The translations under genes and the position numbers were made by a program. A stretch of DNA of 64,000 bases from positions 1 through 64,000 of the forward strand of contig CBFICS010000013.1 in assembly GCA_965661055.1 (NCBI GenBank), written 5' to 3'. Shown piece after piece: positions 1 to 9,149 of the stretch. How positions within the stretch are numbered: position 1 is the first letter of the stretch; each line of letters starts with the position of its first letter. The stretch comes from CBFHSF01 sp965661055 (GTDB lineage Bacteria > Bacteroidota > Bacteroidia > Flavobacteriales > Schleiferiaceae). Below the pieces are notes generated by a model. That model was given only the letters and a program-made list of their open reading frames with translations. It did no database searches and had not been told where the DNA came from.

Positions 1-629
1 GAAAAATGTCTGGCAGGTGTAAAATAAAACTCTACCCCTGCAAAGGTGGCTTGCCCCCACCAATCAAACTCTTTTATTTTCTCTTTTGGAACTCCCCAAG
101 CCACCAAGTGTTTTGCAACTCCTAAGGCCACAAACCATTGCTTTACTTTAGGTGCTAACCGTTCTATGCTTGGTAAATCTAAATGATCGTAATGATCATG
201 AGTAAATAACACAAGGTCAATGTCTGGAAGGGTATCAATGACTTCTAAACTGCCTTCACTAAATCTTTTGGTGGTTTTTGGAGCAATGGGTGAAGTGTCT
301 GGTCCCATCATCGGATCGATAAAAACCGTACAGTTATTAATTTTCAACAGTGCTGCCGAGTGTCCATACCATGCCATCTTGGCAATGTCAGACTCACCTT
401 CCCACGAAAGTGGATCAAATGGAATTATTGGCAATGGCTTTAGTGGAGCTCTTTTCTTTGTATCTCTAAAATTGTCTACTAAAAGCTTAGGAAAGGTCTT
501 TAGATTAATATTGATTTTGGTAAAGGTGCTATTGACAAATTTGGTTCCGTCAAACTGAGAGGATGCCTTGTATTTTATCAACTCCTTTGGGGTTACTTTT
601 CCGCCAAAGTGTTTCTTAAATCTCTTCAT
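1..629 (-). CDS. Metallo-beta-lactamase-fold hydrolase, UlaG/NAPE-PLD-like, 3' end cut by window edge
   Basis: The reading frame opens at an ATG (627-629) and runs off the left edge without a stop, so only about 209 N-terminal residues are visible. The protein carries the metal-binding motif THDHYDH at about residues 143-149, the HxHxDH signature of the metallo-beta-lactamase fold. The flanking sequence (WYGHSAALL about residue 87, then a stretch rich in DPM) resembles the UlaG / N-acyl-phosphatidylethanolamine phospholipase D-like branch, which hydrolyses phosphodiester or ester bonds with two zinc ions. The substrate cannot be told. Its first 14 bases overlap the end of the upstream esterase gene, so the two are probably co-transcribed. 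The family call is solid and the function is open. Confidence 0.8.
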   Translation of the reverse strand, partial: MKRFKKHFGGKVTPKELIKYKASSQFDGTKFVNSTFTKININLKTFPKLLVDNFRDTKKRAPLKPLPIIPFDPLSWEGESDIAKMAWYGHSAALLKINNCTVFIDPMMGPDTSPIAPKTTKRFSEGSLEVIDTLPDIDLVLFTHDHYDHLDLPSIERLAPKVKQWFVALGVAKHLVAWGVPKEKIKEFDWWGQATFAGVEFYFTPARHF

Positions 630-1599
630 GAGAATATTGTTTGGTAATAAAGTCTACAATCCATGACTGTATTTCTTTGTTTTGATCAGTAGTCGCTCCG
701 ATAAAAGCGTGGTTAACTCCTTTAACTATATGTAATTCAGTAAGAACACCTACTTTATCTAAACTGTTTTTCAAGGCAATTGATTGTTCAACCGGGACCA
801 AAAGATCTTCATCACCATGAATGACTAAGGTAGTTGGCGCTTGAGCATTTACATAGTGAATGGGTGAATAGGTTTCCATAAACTTATAAGCGCGCAGGGT
901 ATCAGAATTAGGATCAAATCCCAAAAGCTGAGATGAAATGTCTAACCTTTTGGCCAAAGAAATTGGTAGTTTTTCAATGGTTTTATTGATACTGTCCATT
1001 AAAGCAGATTCGTACAAACCTCTCAAGTCGCTGGGTCCGTAGATATCTACAACATAGTCAAAGGGAAACTGACGATAGCCACTCATGTATTGCGCCGGAT
1101 CACAATAGGCGACCATCAAGGCAATGTGGGCTCCGGCCGATTCTCCAAAAACACCAAAATTACTTACGTCGAGGTGAAATTCGTCTGCATTTTTCAAAAT
1201 CCAATCTACGGCATCATAAGCATCTATTATACAACTCGGAAAAGGACTTTTACCGAATGAAGCCAAGGTATATTCAGGACTGATTACGGTATAACCACTT
1301 TCTCTTAATTGAGCGATTGATTCGTTGAAACGAAACATATTGATCGACTCCTTACGACCCACCATCCAGCCACCACCGTGAAAGAACAAAATGATGGGAG
1401 ATTTTTGATAAACCGCCCGGGTGGGATAATATATATCTAAATACTTGTCTGATTTATAAGGGATTGAGTATTCAATTTCACCAATAGTTATGGGAGACTG
1501 GTAAACATTAAAAACAATAAGTACACCTATAATAGGAATAACTACAGATAAGACAAAAAACAGTGCGACCCTTCTAACAAAACGAGCGCTAATTTTCAT
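616..1599 (-). CDS. Alpha/beta hydrolase, membrane-anchored esterase/lipase (HSL/BD-FAE type)
   Basis: This 327-residue protein has an N-terminal hydrophobic segment (about residues 9-31) that would anchor it in the inner membrane or act as an uncleaved signal. The catalytic domain follows: oxyanion-hole motif HGGG at 74-77, nucleophile elbow GESAG at 152-156 (Ser154), an acid residue in HGDEDLLVP at about 261-269, and the catalytic His in NHAF near 297. This is the layout of carboxylesterase-type alpha/beta hydrolases. The natural substrate is unknown. The gene overlaps the next gene downstream on the same strand (a metallo-beta-lactamase-fold enzyme) by 14 bases, which suggests a two-gene hydrolase operon. 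Confidence 0.85.
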   Translation of the reverse strand: MKISARFVRRVALFFVLSVVIPIIGVLIVFNVYQSPITIGEIEYSIPYKSDKYLDIYYPTRAVYQKSPIILFFHGGGWMVGRKESINMFRFNESIAQLRESGYTVISPEYTLASFGKSPFPSCIIDAYDAVDWILKNADEFHLDVSNFGVFGESAGAHIALMVAYCDPAQYMSGYRQFPFDYVVDIYGPSDLRGLYESALMDSINKTIEKLPISLAKRLDISSQLLGFDPNSDTLRAYKFMETYSPIHYVNAQAPTTLVIHGDEDLLVPVEQSIALKNSLDKVGVLTELHIVKGVNHAFIGATTDQNKEIQSWIVDFITKQYSHEEI

Positions 1600-1644
1600 T
1601 TTTACATGATTTTTTTAACACCATTAAGGTAGCAAAGAATTGAA

Positions 1645-2232
1645 TTAATCAACTTCAATAACACAACAATTATCGTGTAATTTATGGGTAGACTCACCCA
1701 CGCCTATTTTGGTTATTTCATTGAAAAATAAAATCTTTCTATGTCCAACGCCCGGAACGTCATGGTCTATTAATAACTGCAAAGCAACATCTCTGCCTTT
1801 GCTCATGCCGTAACTGCAGCACTCACCTTTAGAGGTTGTCATACAGCGTTGTCTGGTGTGTCCTACGTACCCTCTTTTGCCTTGATCAACCGCAAAACAC
1901 TTGGCTGATTTACTCATTTTTTGATCTGGATACAGAGCGGGTAAAGGCTTGGCGGTTTCTAAATCTTCAATGAGCGACTTTCTATATCTAGAATTTCTTA
2001 GATAATCTCCATACTTAGGCGTGCCATAATAATCAGACAACTCGTTTTCATAAAACAAGCCAGGGTAAAGCCTAGCTAAATTTATATACTTCACAACCTC
2101 TTTTTCTGAATCGGTGAGGTATTGGGCATTAACGGCTGTATTGGCGGCCTCTATTTGTTTAGGTGTCCATTTAGTAGTGGAAAAACCAAAACTCAAAAAC
2201 AAGGCGAGTACTAGAGTGATTTTGTAGGTCAT
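1645..2232 (-). CDS. CAP-domain (SCP-like) secreted protein
   Basis: This 195-residue protein starts with a short hydrophobic signal-like segment (residues 4-18) and continues with a CAP fold. An N-terminal helix motif around SEKEVVKYINLARLYP (about 42-57) is followed by a histidine-containing VGHTRQRC segment and a C-terminal HRKILF...GVGES segment, matching the usual CAP signature order. CAP proteins are extracellular or periplasmic, and their molecular activity in bacteria is generally unknown. Several cysteines near the C terminus could form disulfides after export. The start codon lies immediately after the T-tract of the fabI terminator, so the transcript must begin very close to the ATG or come from read-through. 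Confidence 0.75.
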   Translation of the reverse strand: MTYKITLVLALFLSFGFSTTKWTPKQIEAANTAVNAQYLTDSEKEVVKYINLARLYPGLFYENELSDYYGTPKYGDYLRNSRYRKSLIEDLETAKPLPALYPDQKMSKSAKCFAVDQGKRGYVGHTRQRCMTTSKGECCSYGMSKGRDVALQLLIDHDVPGVGHRKILFFNEITKIGVGESTHKLHDNCCVIEVD

Positions 2233-2263
2233 AAAACAAAAACGTCCGACTTTCGTCGGACGT
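2233..2263 (-). terminator. Rho-independent terminator of fabI
   Basis: A 9-bp perfect stem (ACGTCCGAC at 2242-2250 and its complement at 2255-2263) closes a GAAA-type tetraloop when read on the minus strand, and it is followed by a T-rich run at 2233-2241. It lies just after the fabI stop codon. The next gene on the same strand starts one base beyond the T-tract. Confidence 0.85.
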
Positions 2264-2283
2264 ATATTTTGATGTCTAAATTT

Positions 2284-3105
2284 TTATTTATCCTCACCAA
2301 CAAAGCGTTCCATAACCAGGTCACTTACTCCCATGTTACTAAATCCGCCGTCGTTGTATAGGTTTTGCATGGTCACCCTTCTGGTCAAGTCAGAGAACAA
2401 GGTCAACACGTAATTTGCACAATCTTCTGCTGTAGCATTTCCAAGCGGTGAAGTTTTTTCAGCAAACTCAATAAATCCATCAAATCCTTTTACCCCAGAA
2501 CCCGCGGTAGTAGGTGTTGGACTTTGAGAAACAGTATTTACTCTTACCTTTTTCTTCACTCCGTAATGGTAACCAAATGAACGTGCAATAGATTCTAAAT
2601 ATGCCTTGTTATCAGCCATATCATTGTAGTCAGGGAAAGTTCTCTGAGCAGCCATATAAGTCAAGGCCACTACGCTACCCCACTCTGCCATGGCGTCTAG
2701 CTTGTAGGCAGTTTGAAGAACCCTGTGAAACGATACAGCAGAAACGTCCCAGCCTTTTTGAAGCCAGTCATAGTTTAAGTCTGTATAATGCTTACCCTTT
2801 CTTACGTTAACTGACATTCCGATAGAATGTAAAACGAAGTCAAGAGGTCCACCTAAAATCTCCATAGATTTAGTAAAGAGATTTTCTAAGTCTTCCATAT
2901 TGGTTGCATCGGCAGGAATGATCTCGCTTCCTGTTTTGGCCGCTAATTCGTTGATTTCACCCATACGCATTGCAATTGGCGCATTGGTAAGAACAAATTT
3001 TGCTCCTTGGGCGTGGGCTTGTTCAGCTACTTTCCAAGCAATTGAACTTTCGTTTAAGGCACCAAAAATGATCCCTCTTTTTCCTTGTAGTAGATTATTA
3101 GGCAT
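2284..3105 (-). CDS. fabI: Enoyl-[acyl-carrier-protein] reductase (NADH), FabI
   Basis: The 273-residue protein is a full-length FabI, the short-chain-dehydrogenase-type enzyme that performs the last reduction of each fatty-acid elongation cycle in the cytoplasm. The nucleotide-binding segment GIIFGALNESSIAW sits at about 11-24. The FabI-type catalytic pair is visible as Y160 and K167 in a Tyr-x6-Lys arrangement (YNDMADNK), with the accessory Tyr150 in the LTYMAAQR motif. The C-terminal SQSPTPTTAGSG motif and MQNLYNDGG are typical of Bacteroidota FabI. A strong terminator follows the gene. Its neighbours recN (upstream) and the CAP gene (downstream) are unrelated in function. Confidence 0.95.
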   Translation of the reverse strand: MPNNLLQGKRGIIFGALNESSIAWKVAEQAHAQGAKFVLTNAPIAMRMGEINELAAKTGSEIIPADATNMEDLENLFTKSMEILGGPLDFVLHSIGMSVNVRKGKHYTDLNYDWLQKGWDVSAVSFHRVLQTAYKLDAMAEWGSVVALTYMAAQRTFPDYNDMADNKAYLESIARSFGYHYGVKKKVRVNTVSQSPTPTTAGSGVKGFDGFIEFAEKTSPLGNATAEDCANYVLTLFSDLTRRVTMQNLYNDGGFSNMGVSDLVMERFVGEDK

Positions 3106-3149
3106 GTAAAATTATTTACGATTTTTCTGGCGATAAATATACTCCAATT

Positions 3150-4805
3150 TTATTGAGCAATCCCCAATAGCTGTTCGGCATTTTTAATGGCAGCCTCTGT
3201 CATCTCAACTCCAGAAAGCATTCTAGCTACTTCATCTACTCGTTGCTTTTCATTAAGGGCATAAATAGTACTTTGCGTACTGTGCTCATCAGAGGTCTTT
3301 TCGACCTTAAAATGATGGTTTCCTCTAGAAGCAATTTGGGGTAAGTGAGTAATGGCCAAAACCTGGATAGCCTCTCCCATATTTCTTAAGATAAAAGCCA
3401 TTTTCTCTGCGGTTTCGCCAGAAATACCGGTATCTATCTCATCAAAAATAATAGACGGCAGCGCTTTAGATTTCGCCATAATGGCTTTAAGGGCAAGCAT
3501 AACCCTTGACATTTCTCCTCCAGAAGCTACTTTGGCTAAATTTTGAAGCGGACTTCCGGGGTTTGCGGAAAACCTAAATTCTAGCGAATCCATTCCTCTA
3601 GAAGTCATTTTTTCTGTGGGCTCTAAAGAAATATCAAACTTACTATGAGCCAAGTTCAAATCTGTTAAATAGCCTGCCATTTCTTTTAAAAGACTAGGAA
3701 TCACTCTTTTACGCTCTTGATGAAGCAAATGAGCTTTTTCAACCACAAGAGCCTTAGCCGCTTCAATTTCTCTATCTATTTTCGCAAGCTTTTCGCTAGC
3801 ATTATCTATGGCAAATAGCACGTCATTTAATTCGCTTTCGCGGGCTTTTAACTCTTCAAGGGTTGAAACCTTATACTTAGCCAAAAGATTTTGAAATTCG
3901 TTATACGTATTGGTCAGCTTTTCTAAAGCCACGGGATCTGCTTCAATTTGAAAAGAAAGCTCCTCAATTTCTGCAGAAACATCTGCCAACTCTATTTGAG
4001 CCGACTCAATTCTTTTGCACAGCTCTTCGGCCTGCTTTGAATAACGAGATACTTGAGAAAGCTCAGACTTAACCTTTTTAAGCTGTGCTAAAACTCCCGT
4101 TTCTTCATCGTCTAAACTATTAAAAGACTGGGCGTATGCTGATTGAATAACATCAGCGTGTTGCAATTCTTCAAGGTCCTCTTCAATGGTACTGGCTTGG
4201 TCAGCAGTCAATTTAAATTGAGATAGCTCTCTAACCTGAAAATCTATATACTCTCTATCTTCTGCACCAGTGGCTGCCAATAAATCTTCTTTCTCTTTTT
4301 TCTTTGCTTTGTACTGTGAATAGGCTTTTTGATACTCAGAAAGCGTCGCAACCGAATTGCCAAAAGTGTCTAAAAGGTCTATTTGATAATCATTGTTGTT
4401 CAATAACAAGGTGTCTCCTTGGCTGTGAATGTCAATGATATAATTTGAAAGCTTAGACAACACATCTACTCTTGTGGGTAGATCATTTATAAACGCCCTA
4501 GACTTACCCGAGGGCAGTATTTCCCTTCTAATAATGGTTTGTTGGTCAAAATCTAAATCATGCTCTTCAAAAAAAGATTCTAAATTGAGTTTAGAAATAT
4601 CACAAAACAACTCTACCACACATTTTACATCAGGATTTTTTAAGGTTTTGCTGTCTGCCCTATGCCCCAAACAAAGGCGCAAAGCACCCAAAATAATAGA
4701 TTTCCCTGCTCCAGTTTCCCCCGTAAGGGTAGTAAAACCGGGTTGCATATCTAATTCTAGGGCGTCAATTAACGCGTAGTTGCTTACAGATAGTTTGGTA
4801 ATCAT
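3150..4805 (-). CDS. recN: DNA repair protein RecN (SMC-like ATPase)
   Basis: The 551-residue protein has the RecN architecture: an N-terminal ABC/SMC-type half-ATPase with Walker A GETGAGKS at residues 29-36, a long central coiled coil (about 150-370, rich in Glu, Lys and Leu), then the C-terminal half with the signature SGGEMSRV and Walker B IIFDEIDTGISG. RecN acts in double-strand-break repair by holding DNA ends or sister chromatids. The gene heads the lineage-typical series recN, DUF4835, coaBC, omega-like, bamD, all on the minus strand, in which recN is the last gene transcribed. The length matches the family. Confidence 0.95.
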   Translation of the reverse strand: MITKLSVSNYALIDALELDMQPGFTTLTGETGAGKSIILGALRLCLGHRADSKTLKNPDVKCVVELFCDISKLNLESFFEEHDLDFDQQTIIRREILPSGKSRAFINDLPTRVDVLSKLSNYIIDIHSQGDTLLLNNNDYQIDLLDTFGNSVATLSEYQKAYSQYKAKKKEKEDLLAATGAEDREYIDFQVRELSQFKLTADQASTIEEDLEELQHADVIQSAYAQSFNSLDDEETGVLAQLKKVKSELSQVSRYSKQAEELCKRIESAQIELADVSAEIEELSFQIEADPVALEKLTNTYNEFQNLLAKYKVSTLEELKARESELNDVLFAIDNASEKLAKIDREIEAAKALVVEKAHLLHQERKRVIPSLLKEMAGYLTDLNLAHSKFDISLEPTEKMTSRGMDSLEFRFSANPGSPLQNLAKVASGGEMSRVMLALKAIMAKSKALPSIIFDEIDTGISGETAEKMAFILRNMGEAIQVLAITHLPQIASRGNHHFKVEKTSDEHSTQSTIYALNEKQRVDEVARMLSGVEMTEAAIKNAEQLLGIAQ

Positions 4806-4851
4806 CAGTATATAAATCCTCTGTTACGAAGATATGAAAGAGAGTAATATG

Positions 4852-5754
4852 TTATTTTGAAATGGTCTCGTATTTTGACGAGTTTCCAGAATCCATCAAT
4901 TTCAGGGCAGCGACAAGTTCATTGGTTTCAACCGAGGGACCATCACCAAAAATACTCGCAATTTCATCTGATTTGGTATCAAAGAAAACCTCCATCAAAA
5001 AAGAATTCGGACGTTTTTGATGAACCGCTTTTAGGGCTAGTAATGCATTTTTGATATTTTCCTTGGCTGATGCCTGCTTTGATTCATCCCACATTAAATC
5101 TAACCCTTGTCTGTGATACATATAAAGACCATTAAGAATGGGCTCAAACGTTGGGTTTGTCAGGTTGTCTACCAACCAAAAACGCGTTTTATTTCCGTCA
5201 AAACTCTTCCACCCAGTAGCAGAACCATCACTTTGGGCATTTGAAACAATGGTCTGACATTTTTGAAAATACTTTTTTCCACTCCCCTTTTGAAAAGACT
5301 CATTTTCCATACCTAAAATAATGTAGGCGTAAAATCCTATTACAGAGGTAAGATTACTCAAATGCTGCGTTTCAATAAATTCTAAACGAGAGTTTTCTAT
5401 GTAGGTAAATTTGATTTGTTTGTCTAGGTGATTAAACAAAATAGACTTGTAATCACTGTTGTACACTGGACGTGAAGCTTGTACTTGAAGGGTTCCGTCA
5501 AATGACTGACCTGAAAAGGCGGTAATATTGAATACAAAAGTACACTTGATCTTTTCTTCTGGCTCAAAGTTATCTTCCGTCCAAATAGAATTATTGATAA
5601 ACTCTGTAAGGTCTGCCTCTAAGGTTTGAAATATTTGGGTGTTGGTAATTTGAATCGCATCGTGTAGAACTTGTACCTCGGCATTGAGTTCTTGAGCTTT
5701 TACCAATCCGAAAGAAAGAGAAAAAAGAAGGGTAAATAAGAGTCTTACTTTCAT
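4852..5754 (-). CDS. DUF4835 family protein (PorD-like, probable T9SS-associated periplasmic protein)
   Basis: This 300-residue protein has a clear signal peptide (residues 1-20, ending in KAQ before ELNAEV). The mature part matches the DUF4835 pattern: QITNTQIFQTLEADL near the N terminus, a FVFNITAFSGQSFDGTLQVQASRPV segment in the first third, and a helix-rich C-terminal half. The family is nearly confined to Bacteroidota, and some databases label it PorD, a type IX secretion component. That label is recalled rather than demonstrated here. The gene overlaps the end of coaBC by 4 bases, the fixed arrangement in this phylum. Confidence 0.8.
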   Translation of the reverse strand: MKVRLLFTLLFSLSFGLVKAQELNAEVQVLHDAIQITNTQIFQTLEADLTEFINNSIWTEDNFEPEEKIKCTFVFNITAFSGQSFDGTLQVQASRPVYNSDYKSILFNHLDKQIKFTYIENSRLEFIETQHLSNLTSVIGFYAYIILGMENESFQKGSGKKYFQKCQTIVSNAQSDGSATGWKSFDGNKTRFWLVDNLTNPTFEPILNGLYMYHRQGLDLMWDESKQASAKENIKNALLALKAVHQKRPNSFLMEVFFDTKSDEIASIFGDGPSVETNELVAALKLMDSGNSSKYETISK

Positions 5755-6947
5755 AGAGTTTTAAATAGTTTCCAAAGATTCTGAGCAATGACTTCTTTAG
5801 AATTTAAATCAAATTCAGTCCACTGTTCATCACGAGTATAAACGTAAACTTTATTCGTATCGTGTCCAAATCCGGCGCCAGTATCTCTAAGAGTATTCAT
5901 TACGACGGCATTTAGGTTTTTGGCTTCAAGTTTTTTACGTGCGTATTCTTTTTCATTTTCAGTCTCTAATGCAAAGCCTATTAAAATTTGGCCTTCCGCC
6001 TTTACCTGACCTAAAGAAGAAAGTATATCTGGATTTTCAACCAACTCAATGGTCGGAACACCCTGGTCTTTTTTAATTTTTTTATTGACCATAACCTTAG
6101 GTCTAAAGTCACTAACCGCTGCAGAACAAATAATATAGTCCGCACCTTCTCGGCGTTGATGCATGGCCTCATACATCTCTTGCGCGGTAGTAACTCTCAC
6201 CACTTGAAACCCTGAAAAATCAAAAGTCACTTGCGTTGGACCTAGTACCAACGTTACTTCGGCCCCAAGGTCAGTGGCTGCTTTAGCTAATGAATGAGCC
6301 ATTTTACCTGAGCTGTGATTCCCAATAAATCGGACGGAATCAATGGGTTCATAGGTTGGTCCGCCGTTTATTAAAACCCTTTTACCGTATAACGGCGCTG
6401 CTTGCAAAAGGTCTTTCTCAATAAACGCAACAATGTCTTCGGGTTGAGCCATTCGCCCCTCACCTACCAGTCCGCTAGCCAATTCTCCAGAAGTAGCTGC
6501 AATCATTTTATTTCCGAAAGACTGAAGCTTTTCAATATTTGCTTTGGTAGTAGGATGAGCATACATGTCTAAGTCCATGGCGGGTGCAAAATACACCGGA
6601 CATTTTGCAGACATATAAACACCCATTAATAGGTTATCACACTCTCCTGAGGCCATCTTAGACAAGGTGTTTGAAGTGGCCGGTGCAATAATCATTAAAT
6701 CGGCCCAAAGCCCTAGATCAACGTGATTGGTCCAGGTACCTTCTTCTTCATTTTCAATGTATTTAGAATACACCGGATTTTTGGAAAGGGTACTTAGAGT
6801 AAGGGGTGTGACAAAATCTGAAGCGGCAGGTGTGAGGACCACTTTGACCTCTGCACCTGCCGTAATCAATAAACGAGTTAAGAAAGCCGACTTATAAGCC
6901 GCAATGCTTCCAGTAACTCCTAATAATACTTTTTTGCCGCGTAACAT
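5751..6947 (-). CDS. coaBC: Bifunctional phosphopantothenoylcysteine decarboxylase/phosphopantothenate-cysteine ligase
   Basis: The 398-residue protein fuses the two central coenzyme A enzymes. The N-terminal CoaC flavoprotein half (1-185) shows the GSIAAYKSAFLTRLL FMN-binding start and the catalytic-His region TNHVDLGLWADLMIIAPATSNT. The C-terminal CoaB half (about 190-398) shows INGGPTYEPIDSVRFI and NHSSGKM, the CTP-binding and dimer motifs, and a VENPDIL segment. The product joins cysteine to phosphopantothenate and decarboxylates the adduct. It overlaps DUF4835 by 4 bases and lies 6 bases after the omega-like gene, so it is part of a tight operon. Confidence 0.95.
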   Translation of the reverse strand: MLRGKKVLLGVTGSIAAYKSAFLTRLLITAGAEVKVVLTPAASDFVTPLTLSTLSKNPVYSKYIENEEEGTWTNHVDLGLWADLMIIAPATSNTLSKMASGECDNLLMGVYMSAKCPVYFAPAMDLDMYAHPTTKANIEKLQSFGNKMIAATSGELASGLVGEGRMAQPEDIVAFIEKDLLQAAPLYGKRVLINGGPTYEPIDSVRFIGNHSSGKMAHSLAKAATDLGAEVTLVLGPTQVTFDFSGFQVVRVTTAQEMYEAMHQRREGADYIICSAAVSDFRPKVMVNKKIKKDQGVPTIELVENPDILSSLGQVKAEGQILIGFALETENEKEYARKKLEAKNLNAVVMNTLRDTGAGFGHDTNKVYVYTRDEQWTEFDLNSKEVIAQNLWKLFKTL

Positions 6948-6953
6948 GCGGTA

Positions 6954-7286
6954 TTAAGCTTCTTGACCTTCTGAAGAATTTCTGTGGTAAACCCTTTCTT
7001 CTAACCATTCTTGTAATGCAATGGCCGTTGGTTTCGGAAGGCTTTCGTAAAAACGAGAAACTTCAATTTGTTCCTTGTTTTCAAAAATTTCTTCTAATGA
7101 TTCTTGATTTGAAGCAAACTCTTGAAGTTTTTCGTGAAGTTCTTCACGCATCTCATCGTTGATTTGCTCAGCTCTTTTTGCTACAATTGCCAACGCTTCA
7201 TAAACGTTGCTTGTTTGCGAGTCGATTTCGTTAAGGCTACGTGTTTCTGTGTTACGAGCCGCATTGATTTTTTTGAAATCTGTCAT
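6954..7286 (-). CDS. RNA polymerase omega-like subunit (Bacteroidota RpoZ family)
   Basis: This small acidic 110-residue protein has the N-terminal pattern FKKINAARNTETRSL followed by SNVYEALAIVAKRAEQIN. That segment aligns with the omega-subunit core, in which conserved residues bind the C-terminal tail of the beta-prime subunit. Between coaBC and bamD, Bacteroidota normally carry this RpoZ-like gene. The C-terminal half (FASNQESLEEIFENKEQI) is lineage-specific. Its stop overlaps the next gene by one base at the upstream side (bamD ends at 7286). Assignment rests on position and the short core motif. Confidence 0.75.
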   Translation of the reverse strand: MTDFKKINAARNTETRSLNEIDSQTSNVYEALAIVAKRAEQINDEMREELHEKLQEFASNQESLEEIFENKEQIEVSRFYESLPKPTAIALQEWLEERVYHRNSSEGQEA

Positions 7287-8101
7287 TATGATTCTTTTTT
7301 AAGATCTGATATTTCTTTGTTGGTCCTGATATAAATTCTCTCAGCTTCTACCATCCAATGGCTTTCTGGATAACTTCTTTTGAAATCATAGTAAGCCGTT
7401 AATGTTTCTTTGAAGCGTTGAAGTTTTTTCTCGTTGATACTATTTCTAGCCAATTCATAGGCAGATTCAAGCTTTAAATACATTGACTCTTCACGAAACG
7501 GAGTGTCTGGATACTCGTTTAATGAAGAGGTAAATGCGGTAACTGCCGCTTGAAAATACTGTGTTCTATGATATCCTTTAGCAATGTAAAAAGATTTTTC
7601 TTCTAATTTACTTCGCATATCATCCATAAGGTCGTTACACTCTTGCAACCATTTACTGGTAGGATACCTATTTACGAATAACTGAAACTCATTGATCGCT
7701 TTAAAAGTAAAAGTTTGATCAAGACTGGCTTTTGGGGACTCTTTGTAATAACAATAGCCCGTCATAAATGCAGCTTCTTCTGCTTTTTCGTTAGACGGAA
7801 AGGTTTGAGTAAAATTCTTGAAGTGGTAACCCGCTAGAATATAATCCCCTATACCAAACAGTGTTGAAGCGTAATAAAAGTAAACGTCCTTTGCTTTTTG
7901 AGTCCCTCTATAAAGGGTGTTTAACTCATCAAAAAGTGGAAGTGCCTTCTGGTATTCTCCATTATCAAAGTATTCAACGGCCTTAGTGTACTTATATTCA
8001 ATATCAGTACTTTTTAAAACGCGTTGGTATTCACCACATCCTGTAAACGTGAAGAGAATGGCAAAAATCACAAAAAGACGTATAGCTCCTTTCATTATCA
8101 T
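7286..8101 (-). CDS. bamD: Outer-membrane assembly lipoprotein BamD
   Basis: The 271-residue protein begins with a lipoprotein signal ending in the lipobox FTGC (Cys at about 22), followed by helical TPR-like repeats (YTKAVEYFDNGEYQKALPLFDEL, then ASTLFGIGDYILAGYHFKNF and others) that make up BamD/YfiO. BamD is the essential lipoprotein of the beta-barrel assembly machine at the periplasmic face of the outer membrane. The start at 8101 gives MIMKG; the second ATG at 8095 is equally possible and would leave the lipobox intact. The gene leads the bamD, omega-like, coaBC, DUF4835 operon. Confidence 0.9.
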   Translation of the reverse strand: MIMKGAIRLFVIFAILFTFTGCGEYQRVLKSTDIEYKYTKAVEYFDNGEYQKALPLFDELNTLYRGTQKAKDVYFYYASTLFGIGDYILAGYHFKNFTQTFPSNEKAEEAAFMTGYCYYKESPKASLDQTFTFKAINEFQLFVNRYPTSKWLQECNDLMDDMRSKLEEKSFYIAKGYHRTQYFQAAVTAFTSSLNEYPDTPFREESMYLKLESAYELARNSINEKKLQRFKETLTAYYDFKRSYPESHWMVEAERIYIRTNKEISDLKKES

Positions 8102-8156
8102 TCGGCAAAAGTAATGTATTTAAAACGATTTGTAAAGAGGTAAAACGACGTTGTTC

Positions 8157-9149
8157 TTAGCTCATTGCTAAACGTACTACATTTTTGATGATTTCCTCGG
8201 TTTCATCGGGGAAATTAACTTTTCTTTTGGCCTCATTATTCATCCATGATTGTAAGGACTCGTAATCACTTAAACTTTTAAAAACGGGTACTCCCATGGA
8301 CTTAAGCGCAGCGGCATTACATTTTTGTTCATATTGACCCTTTATGGGAATGACGGCAACCTTTTTTCCTAAAAACAAAGCCTCACTAGGAGACTCAAAT
8401 CCAGCGCTAGTTAAAAGCCCTTTGCAGCTTCTAAAGCTTTCTAAGTATTTTTCAGAGTCTATGGGTGATATCTTTCCGTTTTCAAACGCACGCTCCTCTT
8501 GTGCCGTTTTACTAAACACCTCAAAGTAATCTCCACGAAAGTGTGTCAAGTGTTTTATGAGCAAATCATCAGAATAGGCGGGTAAATAAACCGAATAATG
8601 ACTACCGTTTTCTGGGACTAACTCTCTGACTTCTCTGCGGATTACAGGGGTGTGGACGAAGTTGTCAAAAGAGAAAAAATGAAATCCTACATTTTCTTTA
8701 GTAGGCGCATAATATTTCAAAATGAGTTCGCCCAATAAAGATTTGATTCTTGGTTTTGGGGCCCATTCGCTGAAAAAGGAAGATTGATGTGAAAGGGATA
8801 CGCTTTTGACATTCCTCCATTTGGCAGCATATGCAGAAACTCCTTCAAAGTCGCTTATGACAAGCTGGTATTGGTTCACCGGCAATTGTTTAACTTCTTT
8901 TATCCCGCGAAGTATATTGTTTTTGAAAAGAGTTTTGGTATAATTAATCCCCCCACTGGCGGAATAGTAAAAGGTTATTCCCTTTACCGTATATTTTGGT
9001 TTTAGAGGCAGGTCTAACTCACTTTGATCACTAGATAAAAGCAAGTCAACATGGGCATATTTTGTAAGGATGGGAATGATCTCGCGCGCTCGCGCAGCAT
9101 GTCCATTTCCTGTTCCTTGAACTGCGTACAGAACTTTTGGTTTATCCAT
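8157..9149 (-). CDS. Glycosyltransferase-family protein (GT-B, MJ1255/VC2487-like)
   Basis: This 330-residue protein has an N-terminal Rossmann start KVLYAVQGTGNGHAARAREI, the GxGxxGH-type motif of GT28/MurG-like GT-B enzymes. The C-terminal donor-binding half contains TSAGFESPSEALFLGKKVAVIPIKGQYEQ, the usual nucleotide-sugar binding motif. No signal peptide is present, so it should work at the cytoplasmic side of the inner membrane. The acceptor is unknown. The gene starts inside the last 8 bases of the LpxH-like phosphatase gene, hinting at a shared role in lipid A or another envelope glycolipid. That link is inference from overlap only. Confidence 0.75.
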   Translation of the reverse strand: MDKPKVLYAVQGTGNGHAARAREIIPILTKYAHVDLLLSSDQSELDLPLKPKYTVKGITFYYSASGGINYTKTLFKNNILRGIKEVKQLPVNQYQLVISDFEGVSAYAAKWRNVKSVSLSHQSSFFSEWAPKPRIKSLLGELILKYYAPTKENVGFHFFSFDNFVHTPVIRREVRELVPENGSHYSVYLPAYSDDLLIKHLTHFRGDYFEVFSKTAQEERAFENGKISPIDSEKYLESFRSCKGLLTSAGFESPSEALFLGKKVAVIPIKGQYEQKCNAAALKSMGVPVFKSLSDYESLQSWMNNEAKRKVNFPDETEEIIKNVVRLAMS

